DNA of 64,000 nt from Aquilutibacter rugosus (GTDB lineage: Bacteria > Pseudomonadota > Gammaproteobacteria > Xanthomonadales > Xanthomonadaceae), in NCBI RefSeq assembly GCF_036541335.1, contig NZ_JAZHBO010000002.1, positions 434,001-498,000 on the forward strand. The letters run 5' to 3'. Positions 50,081 to 58,622 of this stretch are shown piece by piece; within the stretch, counting starts at the first letter, position 1; the number at the start of each line of letters is the position of its first letter. The position numbers were made by a program, and so were the translations under genes. Below the pieces are notes generated by a model. That model saw only the letters and a list, made by a program, of their open reading frames with translations. It was not told the DNA's origin and searched no databases.

Positions 50081-51469
50081 ATGACCAAGGCCAAGAACAA
50101 CGTCCGCATCGAGTCCGACAGCATGGGCCCGCTCGAAGTCCCGGCCACGGCGCTGTGGGGCGCAAGTACCCAACGGGCGATCCGGAACTTCCGTTTCTCC
50201 GGACAGGGCATCCCGCGGCCCCTGATTCGTTCGCTAGGGCTGATTAAGGCCTGCGCTGCCGCAGTCAATGCCGAGCATGGACACCTGCGCAAGGGGCCGG
50301 CACGGGCGATTGAGGTGGCGGCAATGGCCGTCGCTCGCGGTGATCACGACGATCAGTTCCCGGTGGATCTGTATCAGACCGGCTCGGGCACTTCGAGCAA
50401 CATGAATGCCAATGAGGTCATTGCGCATCTGGCCAGCCGCAGCGGCCGCTATTCGGTGCATCCCAATGATCACGTGAACTTCGGTCAGTCCTCGAACGAT
50501 GTGATCCCGACCGCGATCCGTATTGCCATCCGTCTGACCACCGACGAAGACCTGCTGCCGTCCTTAAAGCATCTGCGCCGTGTGATTACCCGTCGTGCGC
50601 GGCAACTCACCAAGGTGGCCAAGACGGGCCGGACTCATCTCATGGATGCCGTGCCGCTGACGTTTGCTCAGGAGTTCGGCACTTGGGCCGCGCAGCTGTC
50701 CAGCGCCACAGATCGGATCGAAGACACGCTCAAACGCGTTCGGCGCCTGCCCATTGGTGGCACTGCCATCGGCACGGAACTCAATAGTGACATCCGCTTT
50801 GGTCACGCCATGGCCAAAGCCTTGAACACCGCGACCGGCCTGATCTTTGAGTCCGCTGACAACAAGTTCGAAGGCATTGCCGCGCAGGACGATCTGGTCG
50901 AGTTCTCCGGTCAGCTCAATGCGCTGGCCGTTGCCTTGATGAAGATTGCCAATGACCTGCGCTGGATGAACTCCGGTCCCTTATCGGGTTTGGGCGAGAT
51001 CGAATTGCCTGCACTGCAACCGGGCAGCTCCATCATGCCGGGCAAGGTCAATCCGGTGATCCCGGAGGCCGTGTCCATGATCTGCGCTCGTGTCATGGGT
51101 TCCCATCACTCGGTGAGCATTGCCGGCCAGAGCGGCAATTTCCAGCTCAACGTCATGTTGCCGCTGCTGGCAGGTGAATTACTCGAGAGCATTCGTCTGT
51201 TGAGCAATGCAATGCGTCAACTCGCGGACGATGCGATCGCCGGTCTGGTCATCCGCCATGACGATGTGGCTCACGCAATGAACCGCAACCCGATCCTGGT
51301 AACGGCTCTGAATCCGGTCATCGGATATGAAAACGCCGCTCGCATTGCCAAGAAGGCCTATGCAGAGCGGCGTCCGGTGTTGGATGTGGCTCGCGAACTG
51401 ACCGACCTCAAAGAGGCCGATCTGATTCGTCTGCTGGATCCTACTGAGTTGACGAAGGGTGGTCTGTAG
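50081..51469 (+). CDS. fumC: Class II fumarate hydratase
   Basis: An oxygen-stable, iron-free fumarase of the TCA cycle. The ATG at 50081 gives 462 residues, beginning with RIESDSMGPLEVPATALWGASTQRAIRNF. QTGSGTSSNMNANEVIAHLA, HPNDHVNFGQSSND, GRTHLMDAVPLTFAQEF and the signature GSSIMPGKVNPVIPE are intact. A very long in-frame extension upstream would run through the purB region and is spurious. Aspartase is an alternative within the superfamily, but the LWGASTQRA start and GIAAQDDLVE segment favour FumC. Its 3' end overlaps the convergent DUF2884 gene by 29 bases. Confidence 0.93.
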   Translation: MTKAKNNVRIESDSMGPLEVPATALWGASTQRAIRNFRFSGQGIPRPLIRSLGLIKACAAAVNAEHGHLRKGPARAIEVAAMAVARGDHDDQFPVDLYQTGSGTSSNMNANEVIAHLASRSGRYSVHPNDHVNFGQSSNDVIPTAIRIAIRLTTDEDLLPSLKHLRRVITRRARQLTKVAKTGRTHLMDAVPLTFAQEFGTWAAQLSSATDRIEDTLKRVRRLPIGGTAIGTELNSDIRFGHAMAKALNTATGLIFESADNKFEGIAAQDDLVEFSGQLNALAVALMKIANDLRWMNSGPLSGLGEIELPALQPGSSIMPGKVNPVIPEAVSMICARVMGSHHSVSIAGQSGNFQLNVMLPLLAGELLESIRLLSNAMRQLADDAIAGLVIRHDDVAHAMNRNPILVTALNPVIGYENAARIAKKAYAERRPVLDVARELTDLKEADLIRLLDPTELTKGGL

Positions 51470-52112
51470 CATCCTTTTCCGCAAAATCACGCTCGATATC
51501 GACCGGGTCGCAGCGATCGCCTTCGCCGACATAAGGCCTAAATTCCGCAACCTGTGCGCCTAGCTGCTGACGCGTGGTCTGCATCGCATTCGTGGATTTG
51601 CAAATGGCAATCGCAGCCGGCTTGATGCGCTCTTTGACGGTGCTTTCGATGTGCTTTTCGAACTCGGCTTCGCGCTTGGGATCATCACCCTTAAGAATGG
51701 AGCTGATCGCCAGACGGACGCCCTGTGATACCGCGGTCGATGCAACACCCACGGCGTCACCGGCAATGCTGACGGCATCGCCAGCGACTTGCTTGCCCTG
51801 CTGATGCATGGTCGCAGCCAGTTGTTGCTGTTGCGCGGTCAGTGTCACCGGCTTGCCGTCGATGCTCAACTTGCCATCGGCGGAAACCAGCGCCTCGGGC
51901 TGACCATCGGCCTTCAGGACCAGATTGTCGTCCTTAAAGCGAATGTTGTCGCCATGGATCTCAATGCCGTCACTGATCTTTTCGTTAACCTTGGATTCAA
52001 CGGCGGTTCGGACATCGTCGCTCTTCTGATTCGGAACCTTGGCGTCAGAGCAACCCGCAAACGTACCGATCAGCGCGGAGGCGAGTAATGCATTTGCAAA
52101 TACCTGTTTCAT
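51441..52112 (-). CDS. DUF2884 (YggN-like) lipoprotein
   Basis: 223 residues starting at 52112 with a lipoprotein signal peptide (FANALLASALIGTFAGC, cysteine about residue 21). The body has repeated short beta motifs (IHGDNIRFKDDNLVLKADGQPEALVSADGKLSIDGKPVTLT), an Ala/Val-rich central helix (GKQVAGDAVSIAGDAVGVASTAVSQG) and conserved cysteines near the end. This matches the uncharacterised YggN/DUF2884 periplasmic family. It lies 25 bases after the ABC permease gene on the same strand and may be the last gene of that operon. Function is unknown. Confidence 0.75.
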   Translation of the reverse strand: MKQVFANALLASALIGTFAGCSDAKVPNQKSDDVRTAVESKVNEKISDGIEIHGDNIRFKDDNLVLKADGQPEALVSADGKLSIDGKPVTLTAQQQQLAATMHQQGKQVAGDAVSIAGDAVGVASTAVSQGVRLAISSILKGDDPKREAEFEKHIESTVKERIKPAAIAICKSTNAMQTTRQQLGAQVAEFRPYVGEGDRCDPVDIERDFAEKDATDHPSSTQ

Positions 52113-52137
52113 TAGTCTTGTTCCTTGGTGAAAGGGA

Positions 52138-53184
52138 TTACAGGGCGCCGGCATGGCGACGTTGGCGGATGGCCAGACTGATCATGCCGACACCGGCAAT
52201 CACACCGGCCCACAGCTCAGGCTTGAGTAGCAGGCGATAGACTTCGCCCAGAACCGGCAGCGAGTAGGGCATCAGGTCACTGTGTCCCATGATGTCGATT
52301 TCACCCAGGGCCGGCACAAAGCTTCCCGGCACGATACCCGGCAGGATGCGATACACAATGTGATGGAAATAGTTTTCCGTGATGGCACTGGAGGCGCCGA
52401 GCGAGCTACCCGATTCAATCCAGACAATGATCAGACCCAGCAGCAAGGGCAGGCCGATAGCCCACAGCAGCGGAACGCGCTTGGCATAGGCCGAGCAGAG
52501 CAACAGCCAGCCGGCAGCGGGAAGGGCCCACAGTGCATGCAGGGGCAAACCGGCAAACACGCTGGCAATCACGCCGAGCGGATTACTGTGCTGCCAGATC
52601 ATCAGTGGCGAGATGCCGACAAACATGCAGGCCACGCTAGCGAGTGCGGCATACACGAGTACCAGTGCCGCACTGACCAACATCGCAACACCGGGAATGA
52701 TCACCAGGGCCATCACCGCTTTACTCAGCACCGTGTCACGATCGGACACCGGCATGGATTTCCAGAACAGTAAGCTGCGGTCTTTGCGCTCATCGTAAAT
52801 AGCGCCGATGCAGTAGAAGAACGCGACAATACCAGCCAACAGCAAGGGCCACATAGAGGCCGCGTAGTAGAGCATATCGAGCCCCTTGCCACCGGCGGCC
52901 AAATCGCTGCTGCTGAGTTTGGTGACCACACCGCTGAGGCTGTCTACCGTGAATTCCATGTGCTGGCCGTTGATCGTGACATCGCCGGCCCGATCATGGA
53001 AGCGCGCATAGGTCACAGCCGAAGTTACTGCCGTTACCAGCACCTGGACGGCGGCAAGGATTGCGGGAGCCCAGACAACGGCGCCCTTGTGTTCCCAGAT
53101 CTCACGCTTCAGTAGCGTCAGGAACCGGGAATTACGTTTCGTTGCACGAGCCACAGGTCGTTCATTGAGTGCGACGGCATTCAT
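52138..53184 (-). CDS. ABC-2-type transporter permease
   Basis: A 348-residue membrane protein with about six hydrophobic helices: one near residue 35-60, then segments around ASMWPLLLAGIVAFFYCIGAIY and MALVIIPGVAMLVSAALVLVYAAL, and a last one near the C-terminus. A large hydrophilic loop follows helix 1. DERKDRSLLFWKSMPVSDRDTVLSKA is the cytoplasmic coupling segment found in ABC-2 permeases of GntR/YtrA-linked systems. Its start overlaps the ATPase stop by four bases. The substrate is unknown; export or envelope stress response is inferred from the family. Confidence 0.85.
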   Translation of the reverse strand: MNAVALNERPVARATKRNSRFLTLLKREIWEHKGAVVWAPAILAAVQVLVTAVTSAVTYARFHDRAGDVTINGQHMEFTVDSLSGVVTKLSSSDLAAGGKGLDMLYYAASMWPLLLAGIVAFFYCIGAIYDERKDRSLLFWKSMPVSDRDTVLSKAVMALVIIPGVAMLVSAALVLVYAALASVACMFVGISPLMIWQHSNPLGVIASVFAGLPLHALWALPAAGWLLLCSAYAKRVPLLWAIGLPLLLGLIIVWIESGSSLGASSAITENYFHHIVYRILPGIVPGSFVPALGEIDIMGHSDLMPYSLPVLGEVYRLLLKPELWAGVIAGVGMISLAIRQRRHAGAL

Positions 53185-54062
53185 GCGACTTCTCCTTTCA
53201 GGGTAGCGACAAACAAGTCAGCGACGCTCGGCGTGCGGACTTCGCCAAGGTTGGCGAGCGCGGCGCGGTCGGCGCCGTCGAATACGAAAATGGACTTGCC
53301 AAAGGGCATGGACTGCTCACTAATGGGTTTAAGTGCACGGGCTGCTTCGACTTGATCAGCCGAGGTCAGCACTTGCGTATACCGGTCGCCCATCACATCG
53401 AGCGGCGTTTGCAGTGCGATCCTGCCGTGATCGATGAAGATGACGTCAGTCAGAATCGATTCCACTTCTTCCACCTGGTGGGTGGTGATCAGGATGGTCT
53501 TGTCCTCGTCGAAATAGTCTTCGAGCAGGCGCTTATAGAACTGCTTGCGGTGCAGGATATCTAGGCCGAGCGTGGGCTCATCGAGAACCAGCAGCCTGGC
53601 GTCGATGGCCATGACCAGCGCCAGATGCAACTGCACGATCATGCCCTTGGACATTTCCGAGACCTTCATGTCCTGGTGAATGGTGGCCTGGTCCAGAAAG
53701 CGCAGGCACTTGGCACGGTCAAACCGGGGGTGGACGCCTTCGACATAGTCAATGACCTGGCGGGTACGAATCCAGCGGGGCAGCACGGCAACGTCAGCAA
53801 TAAAGCAGACGTTCTCCATCAGCTGTTCGCGCGAAGTGCGCGGATCCAGGCCGAACACGCGTAAATCGCCTTCGAAATCCTGCAGACCGAGCAGCGAATT
53901 CAGCAGCGTGGTCTTGCCGGCACCGTTGGGCCCGATCAGACCGACAATGCGACCCGGCTCGATAGCGAAGTTAATGGAATCCAGCGCGCGGCGGTCCTTA
54001 TAGCGTTTGGTGACGCCACGGCCGACAATCAGATCAGCGGAAGCAGTTTGGAGGTCATTCAT
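53181..54062 (-). CDS. ABC transporter ATP-binding protein (YtrB-like)
   Basis: 293 residues. Walker A is GLIGPNGAGKTTLLNSLLG and Walker B is LLVLDEPTLGLD. The signature motif is the variant SKGM rather than SGGQ, as in other YtrB-type ATPases, and the switch histidine is in ITTHQVEEVE. The start at 54062 overlaps the end of the GntR regulator gene by eight bases; a longer in-frame start would lie within that gene. The ATPase pairs with the downstream permease. Confidence 0.92.
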   Translation of the reverse strand: MNDLQTASADLIVGRGVTKRYKDRRALDSINFAIEPGRIVGLIGPNGAGKTTLLNSLLGLQDFEGDLRVFGLDPRTSREQLMENVCFIADVAVLPRWIRTRQVIDYVEGVHPRFDRAKCLRFLDQATIHQDMKVSEMSKGMIVQLHLALVMAIDARLLVLDEPTLGLDILHRKQFYKRLLEDYFDEDKTILITTHQVEEVESILTDVIFIDHGRIALQTPLDVMGDRYTQVLTSADQVEAARALKPISEQSMPFGKSIFVFDGADRAALANLGEVRTPSVADLFVATLKGEVA

Positions 54063-54438
54063 GGCCGGGTTTTCCAAAGCGTTGTTGGGAGTCTTGCAGC
54101 AAAGAGGCGGGATCAATACCAAGCTGGTGCATGCGCTCCAGAGTATGCGGCCATTCAACGGTCAGGAAGTGCTCGCGCTCAGCGCTGAGCAATTTGCCGG
54201 TGGCCGACTCGGTGACAAACATGCCGATACCGCGTCGCTTTTCTACCAGGCCTTCCTGTACCAGTTCCTGGTACGAGCGGCTGACAGTGATGGGGTTGAC
54301 CTGATAATCCGAGGCGACTTGGCGCACGGAGGGCAGGGCATCGCCCGGTTTCAGTTCACCGGAAAGCATCATCGCAATAATCCGTTGCTTGAGTTGAAGA
54401 AAGATGGGGGCACTGTCGTTCCATTGGACGGCGCTCAT
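54055..54438 (-). CDS. GntR-family regulator, YtrA subfamily
   Basis: A 127-residue repressor-like protein. The N-terminal winged helix is complete: APIFLQLKQRIIAMMLSGELKPGDALPSVRQVASDYQVNPITVSRSYQELVQEGLVEKRRGIGMFV. Only about 50 residues follow, the short dimerisation tail that defines the YtrA subfamily. It overlaps the ATPase gene by eight bases and the upstream small gene by four. A GGTG-N16-CACC site over the operon promoter is its likely operator. Confidence 0.92.
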   Translation of the reverse strand: MSAVQWNDSAPIFLQLKQRIIAMMLSGELKPGDALPSVRQVASDYQVNPITVSRSYQELVQEGLVEKRRGIGMFVTESATGKLLSAEREHFLTVEWPHTLERMHQLGIDPASLLQDSQQRFGKPGHE

Positions 54439-54719
54439 GAGCGGGGCTCCTTACGGAAATCAAAGAAGGGCATCCGGACGCCGGAAGGCGAGCGTCGAGT
54501 CGAACGGCTTTCGACTAGCGGCTGCGCATCCAGGTTCAGAGCCAGCCGTGCGCGTTGCACGGCGGTGGGACGTGCGGACGTCGAGACAGAGGTGGCCTGG
54601 GCCATCGTCCGTACGCCCGATCGTGCGGTAGCAGGTGCGGCCACAGCAGCGGCAGCAGCAGCCCACACTAGTAGCGTTCCTGCCAGCGCCGTTACACTGT
54701 GTTGACCGAAAGTGATCAT
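54435..54719 (-). CDS. Small exported protein of unknown function, first gene of the GntR-ABC operon
   Basis: 94 residues from the ATG at 54719, which lies downstream of the predicted transcription start; a longer frame opening at 54755 would begin inside the promoter. The N-terminus is a signal peptide (SVTALAGTLLVWAAAAAAVAAPATA), predicted to be cleaved near residue 30. The mature part is short, basic and Ser/Thr/Arg-rich, ending MPFFDFRKEPRS, and matches no family I know. The stop overlaps the GntR start (ATGA), so the two are translationally coupled. Confidence 0.6.
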   Translation of the reverse strand: MITFGQHSVTALAGTLLVWAAAAAAVAAPATARSGVRTMAQATSVSTSARPTAVQRARLALNLDAQPLVESRSTRRSPSGVRMPFFDFRKEPRS

Positions 54720-54741
54720 TTGGGACCCGTTGTATTGAGGT

Positions 54742-54782
54742 GGTGTTGTAGGCAACTATAACACCGAATCAGATGCCCGCAA
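54742..54782 (-). promoter_or_regulatory. Promoter with GGTG-N16-CACC operator for the GntR-ABC operon
   Basis: On the minus strand TTGCGG (54782-54777), 16 bases and TATAGT (54760-54755) form a promoter. A dyad spans 54742-54765, with arms GGTGTTATAG and CTACAACACC agreeing at nine of ten positions. The outer GGTG and CACC are exactly 16 bases apart, the spacing I recall for YtrA-type GntR operators in Xanthomonas. The dyad covers the -10 box, so binding should repress. Confidence 0.65.
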
Positions 54783-54907
54783 TAGGTCTGAAGTCATGCC
54801 ATGGAGTTTTGAACCTGAACGGTCTCTTCACGGCACCTTGATCCCACCCGATTGGCGTCTGACAATGGGGAACTTTCATTTGCTGCAACCTTTTCGGAGT
54901 GATTCGC

Positions 54908-55852
54908 TTGCGTTCTCCCCTCTGTTCGGCCGTCGGACTCGTGACTTTGGCCACGCTGTTCGCCGCTACGCCCGTCCCGGCGCAGACTTCTGCGGCCAAA
55001 GCCGCTTCTGCAACTGCAACTACTAAGAGTTCCAATTCCATGCACAGCTATGCCGTCGGGCAAAATATCGCGGCCAAACTGGGCCACCTGGGTACCTTCG
55101 TCAATGGCGATACGCTGGTCAAACTGCTAGGCGAACATCTCGATGGCAAAGCTCCGCGCATTGATGCGGTTCGCGGCGAACAGATCTTTATGCAGATCGC
55201 CGACAAGCCCGAGATCAAAACGCTACCGGCCGGGATTACCCCCGACGATGTCGCTGCTGTCGCTGCCGGTTATCTGATCGGACCGAGCCTCAATGCGGTC
55301 AAGAATGATGTGTCGCTCGACGATGTGTATCGCGGCGTGCGAACGACCCTTGCCGGTAAGCCGGAGTTGTCCGATGCCAAACTGCGTGAACAGCTGAGTC
55401 AGTTTGCAGCACTAATGCAACAGCGCTCGGCAGAACGCAATGCCAAGGCTGCTGAGACTAATAAAGCCGAGGGCACTGCCTTCCTGACGAAAAACAAAGC
55501 GGTAGCCGGCGTCAAAGTAACGGCATCGGGCCTGCAATATATCGCTCTGCGTGAGGGTAACGGTCCGCGGCCGACGCCTTCGCAAAAAGTACGCGTCCAT
55601 TACGAAGGCCGTCTGATTAACGGTACCGTTTTCGATAGCTCGTATAAGCGCAACGATCCTGCGGAATTCCGCCTTGATCAGGTGATTAAGGGCTGGACTG
55701 AAGGTCTGGGTCTGATGCCGGTCGGCAGCAAGTACCGCCTGTTTATTCCGTCCGATCTAGCTTACGGCGCGACCCCTCGCCCGGGTGGCCCGATCGGCCC
55801 TAATGCGACGCTGATCTTTGACGTCGAACTGCTCAATATCGTGCCGAACTGA
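54908..55852 (+). CDS. Exported FKBP-type peptidyl-prolyl isomerase
   Basis: About 314 residues. I chose the TTG at 54908 because GGAG lies eight bases upstream; a GTG at 54899 in frame overlaps that SD and is less likely. A signal peptide (SAVGLVTLATLFAATPVPAQ) precedes an FkpA/Mip-type helical dimerisation region (about 45-190) and a C-terminal FKBP domain (VTASGLQYIALREGNGPRPTPSQKVRVHYEGRLINGTVFDSSY to NATLIFDVELLNI). It would act as a periplasmic folding helper. A second, related FKBP gene follows after 30 bases. Confidence 0.9.
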   Translation: MRSPLCSAVGLVTLATLFAATPVPAQTSAAKAASATATTKSSNSMHSYAVGQNIAAKLGHLGTFVNGDTLVKLLGEHLDGKAPRIDAVRGEQIFMQIADKPEIKTLPAGITPDDVAAVAAGYLIGPSLNAVKNDVSLDDVYRGVRTTLAGKPELSDAKLREQLSQFAALMQQRSAERNAKAAETNKAEGTAFLTKNKAVAGVKVTASGLQYIALREGNGPRPTPSQKVRVHYEGRLINGTVFDSSYKRNDPAEFRLDQVIKGWTEGLGLMPVGSKYRLFIPSDLAYGATPRPGGPIGPNATLIFDVELLNIVPN

Positions 55853-55882
55853 TCGGCGCTACACCCCGGAGATTTTTGCTAC

Positions 55883-56671
55883 ATGAAATTGAATGTGTTT
55901 CACGCCGCGACGCTCTCGCTGGCACTGCTGGGCGGCTTGGCTGCCTGCGACAAGACCGATAAGACCAAAACCGACGACAAGACCGCGACGGCTGCCGAGG
56001 GTGTGGCAGACATTAAGGGTCTGGGCAATGAAAAGGAACAGTACGGTTACGTGCTGGGCCGTGACATGGCCGAATCGCTCAAGCCGGGCAAGGACGAAAT
56101 CGATATGGACGCCTTGGTTAAAGGGCTGAAGTCGGGTTTTGCCGGTGACAAATCGCTGGTGACTGACGAGCAGGCATCGAACATTCGCGAACGTCTGAGC
56201 GAAAAGATGCAGGCCAAGCAAATCGCTGAAATGATGGCCGCTTCCAAGCGCAATGCAGAGCAGGGGGCTAAGTTCCTGGCTGAAAACGGCAAGAAGCCGG
56301 GCATCGTGACGACGCCGTCGGGCCTGCAGTACCAGGTGATCCAGGAAGGTACCGGTGACAAGATCAAGCCGAACGACGTCGTGCAAATGCATTACAAGGG
56401 TTCGCTGATTGACGGTAAGGTCTTCGACAATTCGCAAGATCACGGTAACAAGCCGGCTCTGTTCCAACCGACAGCCGTGGTCCCGGGCCTGCGCGAAGCC
56501 ATGGGCCTGATGCGCGTTGGCGGCAAGTACAAGCTGTTCATTCCGGCCAACCTGGCATACGGCGAGCAAGGCACGCCGGGCGGTCCGATTCCGCCGAATG
56601 CAACCCTGCTATTTGACATTGAAGTGGTCGGTCTCGGCGTTCCCAAGGACGCGCAGATGCCGCAACGCTAA
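55883..56671 (+). CDS. FKBP-type peptidyl-prolyl isomerase lipoprotein (FkpA/Mip type)
   Basis: 262 residues. The signal sequence ends in the lipobox GLAAC (cysteine about 22), followed by a Lys/Thr/Asp-rich linker, an N-terminal dimerisation domain (YGYVLGRDMAESLKPGKDEIDMDALVKGLKSGF and a long helix), and a C-terminal FKBP domain (VTTPSGLQYQVIQEGTGDKIKPNDVVQMHYKGSLIDGKVFDNS to NATLLFDIEVVGL). It is predicted to be a lipid-anchored periplasmic foldase. It appears to be a paralogue of the gene just upstream, differing in membrane anchoring. It ends at a terminator. Confidence 0.92.
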   Translation: MKLNVFHAATLSLALLGGLAACDKTDKTKTDDKTATAAEGVADIKGLGNEKEQYGYVLGRDMAESLKPGKDEIDMDALVKGLKSGFAGDKSLVTDEQASNIRERLSEKMQAKQIAEMMAASKRNAEQGAKFLAENGKKPGIVTTPSGLQYQVIQEGTGDKIKPNDVVQMHYKGSLIDGKVFDNSQDHGNKPALFQPTAVVPGLREAMGLMRVGGKYKLFIPANLAYGEQGTPGGPIPPNATLLFDIEVVGLGVPKDAQMPQR

Positions 56672-56691
56672 GTCGCTATAATGGCGACAAC

Positions 56692-56726
56692 ACGGCGGTC
56701 AGCGACTTGCTGGCCGCCGTTTTTTA
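56692..56726 (+). terminator. Terminator after the FKBP pair
   Basis: ACGGCGG (56692-56698) pairs with CCGCCGT (56714-56720), and inside it CAGC pairs with GCTG; six T follow. It separates the foldase genes from ugd. Confidence 0.82.
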
Positions 56727-56747
56727 TTGAATCCTGTAGGGGCACGC

Positions 56748-58100
56748 ATGCGAGCAACGATTTTCGGTACGGGTTATGTGGGGTTGGTTACCGGCACTTG
56801 TCTGGCCGAGGTCGGCCATGTGGTGACTTGTGTTGATGTCGACCGTCAGAAGATCGAGGGCCTGAAGAACGGCAACATTCCGATCTATGAGCCCGGCCTT
56901 GAATCCATGGTTACCGGCAACCACGCTGAGGACCGTCTGCATTTCACCACCGATGCTGCAGCCGCAATCGCCGATGCCGAAGTCATTTTTATCGCGGTAG
57001 GCACGCCACCCGATGAAGACGGCAGTGCCGATCTGCAGTATGTTCTCGCTGTCGCCAACACCATCGGTGAGCATCTGCAACGGCCCGCAGTGGTCGTCAA
57101 TAAATCAACGGTGCCGGTCGGAACTGCAGACAAAGTTCACGCCACCATTGCCAAGGCACTCGCAGCCCGCAGTGCCGATATCGCTTTCAGCGTCTGTTCA
57201 AACCCCGAGTTCCTCAAGGAAGGCGACGCTGTCAACGACTGCATGCGCCCTGATCGCATTGTGATCGGTTCCGATGACGAGTCGGCCATTCGTGTACTTA
57301 AACGTCTGTACGCGCCGTTCAATCGTCAGCACGAACGTTTCGTGGTGATGGATGTGCGTTCGGCCGAACTGACAAAGTACGCAGCCAACGCCATGCTGGC
57401 CACCAAGATTTCCTTCATGAATGAAATGGCCAATATTGCCGAGCGTGTCGGTGCGGACATCGAACATGTGCGCAAAGGGATCGGCTCGGATCCGCGGATT
57501 GGCTGGCACTTTATTTATCCGGGCGCCGGTTACGGTGGTTCCTGTTTCCCGAAGGATGTGCAGGCACTGAGCCGTATCGCCAAGTCGGTTGATCTCGACG
57601 CCGAACTGCTGACCGCCGTTGAATCGGTGAACGATCGCCAGAAGAATCATCTGTTCGATCTGATGGTCAGGCATTACGGCTCTGCCGATGCATTGCGCGG
57701 CAAGCGTGTTGCCGTATGGGGCCTGGCATTTAAGCCCAATACCGACGACATGCGCGAGGCCTCATCGCTGCGGCTGTTATCGCATCTGCTCGATGCAGGC
57801 GCCCAGGTCACGGCTTACGACCCCGAAGCCATGGATGAAACCCGTCGCATTATGGGTGATCGTCATGGCTTTGAGCTGGCCGCCAGTGCGATTGATGCCC
57901 TGAGCGATGCGCACTGTCTGGTCGTGGTCACGGAGTGGAAACAATTCCGCGCGCCGCGCTTTGACCGCCTGCAATCGCAGCTCAAAGATGCAGTCGTGTT
58001 TGACGGCCGCAACATGTACGACCCGGAAGAAGTCGAAGGGGCAGGGGTTGCCTACTACGGTATTGGCCGTGGTCGCTCGGTTGAGCGCACGGACTCCTGA
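56748..58100 (+). CDS. ugd: UDP-glucose 6-dehydrogenase
   Basis: Oxidises UDP-glucose to UDP-glucuronate for envelope polysaccharides. The start at 56748 follows GTAGGGG and gives 450 residues, beginning MRATIFGTGYVGLVTGTCLAEVGH (Rossmann NAD site). The catalytic cysteine is in GAGYGGSCFPKDVQAL, with the lysine in ELTKYAANAMLATKISF. The C-terminal UDP-binding domain has VWGLAFKPNTDDMREA. No polysaccharide genes are adjacent; slyX overlaps its last base. Confidence 0.96.
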   Translation: MRATIFGTGYVGLVTGTCLAEVGHVVTCVDVDRQKIEGLKNGNIPIYEPGLESMVTGNHAEDRLHFTTDAAAAIADAEVIFIAVGTPPDEDGSADLQYVLAVANTIGEHLQRPAVVVNKSTVPVGTADKVHATIAKALAARSADIAFSVCSNPEFLKEGDAVNDCMRPDRIVIGSDDESAIRVLKRLYAPFNRQHERFVVMDVRSAELTKYAANAMLATKISFMNEMANIAERVGADIEHVRKGIGSDPRIGWHFIYPGAGYGGSCFPKDVQALSRIAKSVDLDAELLTAVESVNDRQKNHLFDLMVRHYGSADALRGKRVAVWGLAFKPNTDDMREASSLRLLSHLLDAGAQVTAYDPEAMDETRRIMGDRHGFELAASAIDALSDAHCLVVVTEWKQFRAPRFDRLQSQLKDAVVFDGRNMYDPEEVEGAGVAYYGIGRGRSVERTDS

Positions 58101-58330
58101 TGAGCGACGATCTCATCCGGCGCTTGGCGGACCTTGAATCGCGTATTGCGTTTCAGGAGCATCATCTCGAAGAGCTCAGCGACGCGCTCGCCGATGCCCG
58201 CGCCACCGAGGCCCGCAATGCCTTGCTCTTGCACCGCCTGACCGAAGACCTGCGCCAGCTGCGCCTGACCCTGGCCTCGGCTCCGGTTACAGGGGATGGG
58301 GGAGCGGAGCCACCGCCGCCACATTATTGA
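58100..58330 (+). CDS. slyX: SlyX-family protein
   Basis: A 76-residue, mostly alpha-helical coiled-coil protein (RRLADLESRIAFQEHHLEELSDALADARATEARNALLLHRLTEDLRQLR) ending PPPHY, the hallmark C-terminus of SlyX. Function is unknown. Its ATG overlaps the ugd stop (TGATG), indicating co-translation. It ends 61 bases before the tRNA-Pro gene. Confidence 0.9.
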   Translation: MSDDLIRRLADLESRIAFQEHHLEELSDALADARATEARNALLLHRLTEDLRQLRLTLASAPVTGDGGAEPPPPHY

Positions 58331-58391
58331 TTGGCCGTTGCAAAACTCTTGGCAAACCGAATTGCTTGAGATATCATAGTCAACTCGATTT

Positions 58392-58468
<77 letters not shown>

Positions 58469-58473
58469 ACACC

Positions 58474-58504
58474 AAAAGGCCGCCTAGCAATAGGCGGCCT
58501 TTTA
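58474..58504. terminator. Terminator after tRNA-Pro
   Basis: A perfect 13-base stem, AAAAGGCCGCCTA (58474-58486) with TAGGCGGCCTTTT (58491-58503), around GCAA. It can act on both strands and also serves the integrase remnant that ends at 58502. Chromosome-like sequence ends about here. Confidence 0.92.
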
Positions 58505-58618
58505 TTTTGTCCGCACCTCTGTCCACCATTCGACTTCGAAGTGGCGGACCGCCGACTCATAGCTGCGCCGCGTGTTGGCGCGGGTGGCGGCTTCGAGGTA
58601 GCGGTCAACGCTGCTCAT
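58502..58618 (-). pseudogene. Truncated tyrosine site-specific integrase (N-terminal remnant)
   Basis: Only 38 codons remain. The peptide MSSVDRYLEAATRANTRRSY and the following ESAVRHFEVEW is the start of the SAM-like core-binding domain of tyrosine integrases (the family continues with GG and the rest of a helical domain). After EVEW the sequence turns to WTEVRTK and stops at TAA inside the tRNA terminator. The catalytic domain (R-H-R-Y) is wholly missing. It begins four bases after the nadE stop on the same strand. It marks the chromosome/island junction next to the tRNA gene and is probably inactive. Confidence 0.75.
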
Positions 58619-58622
58619 GGGA

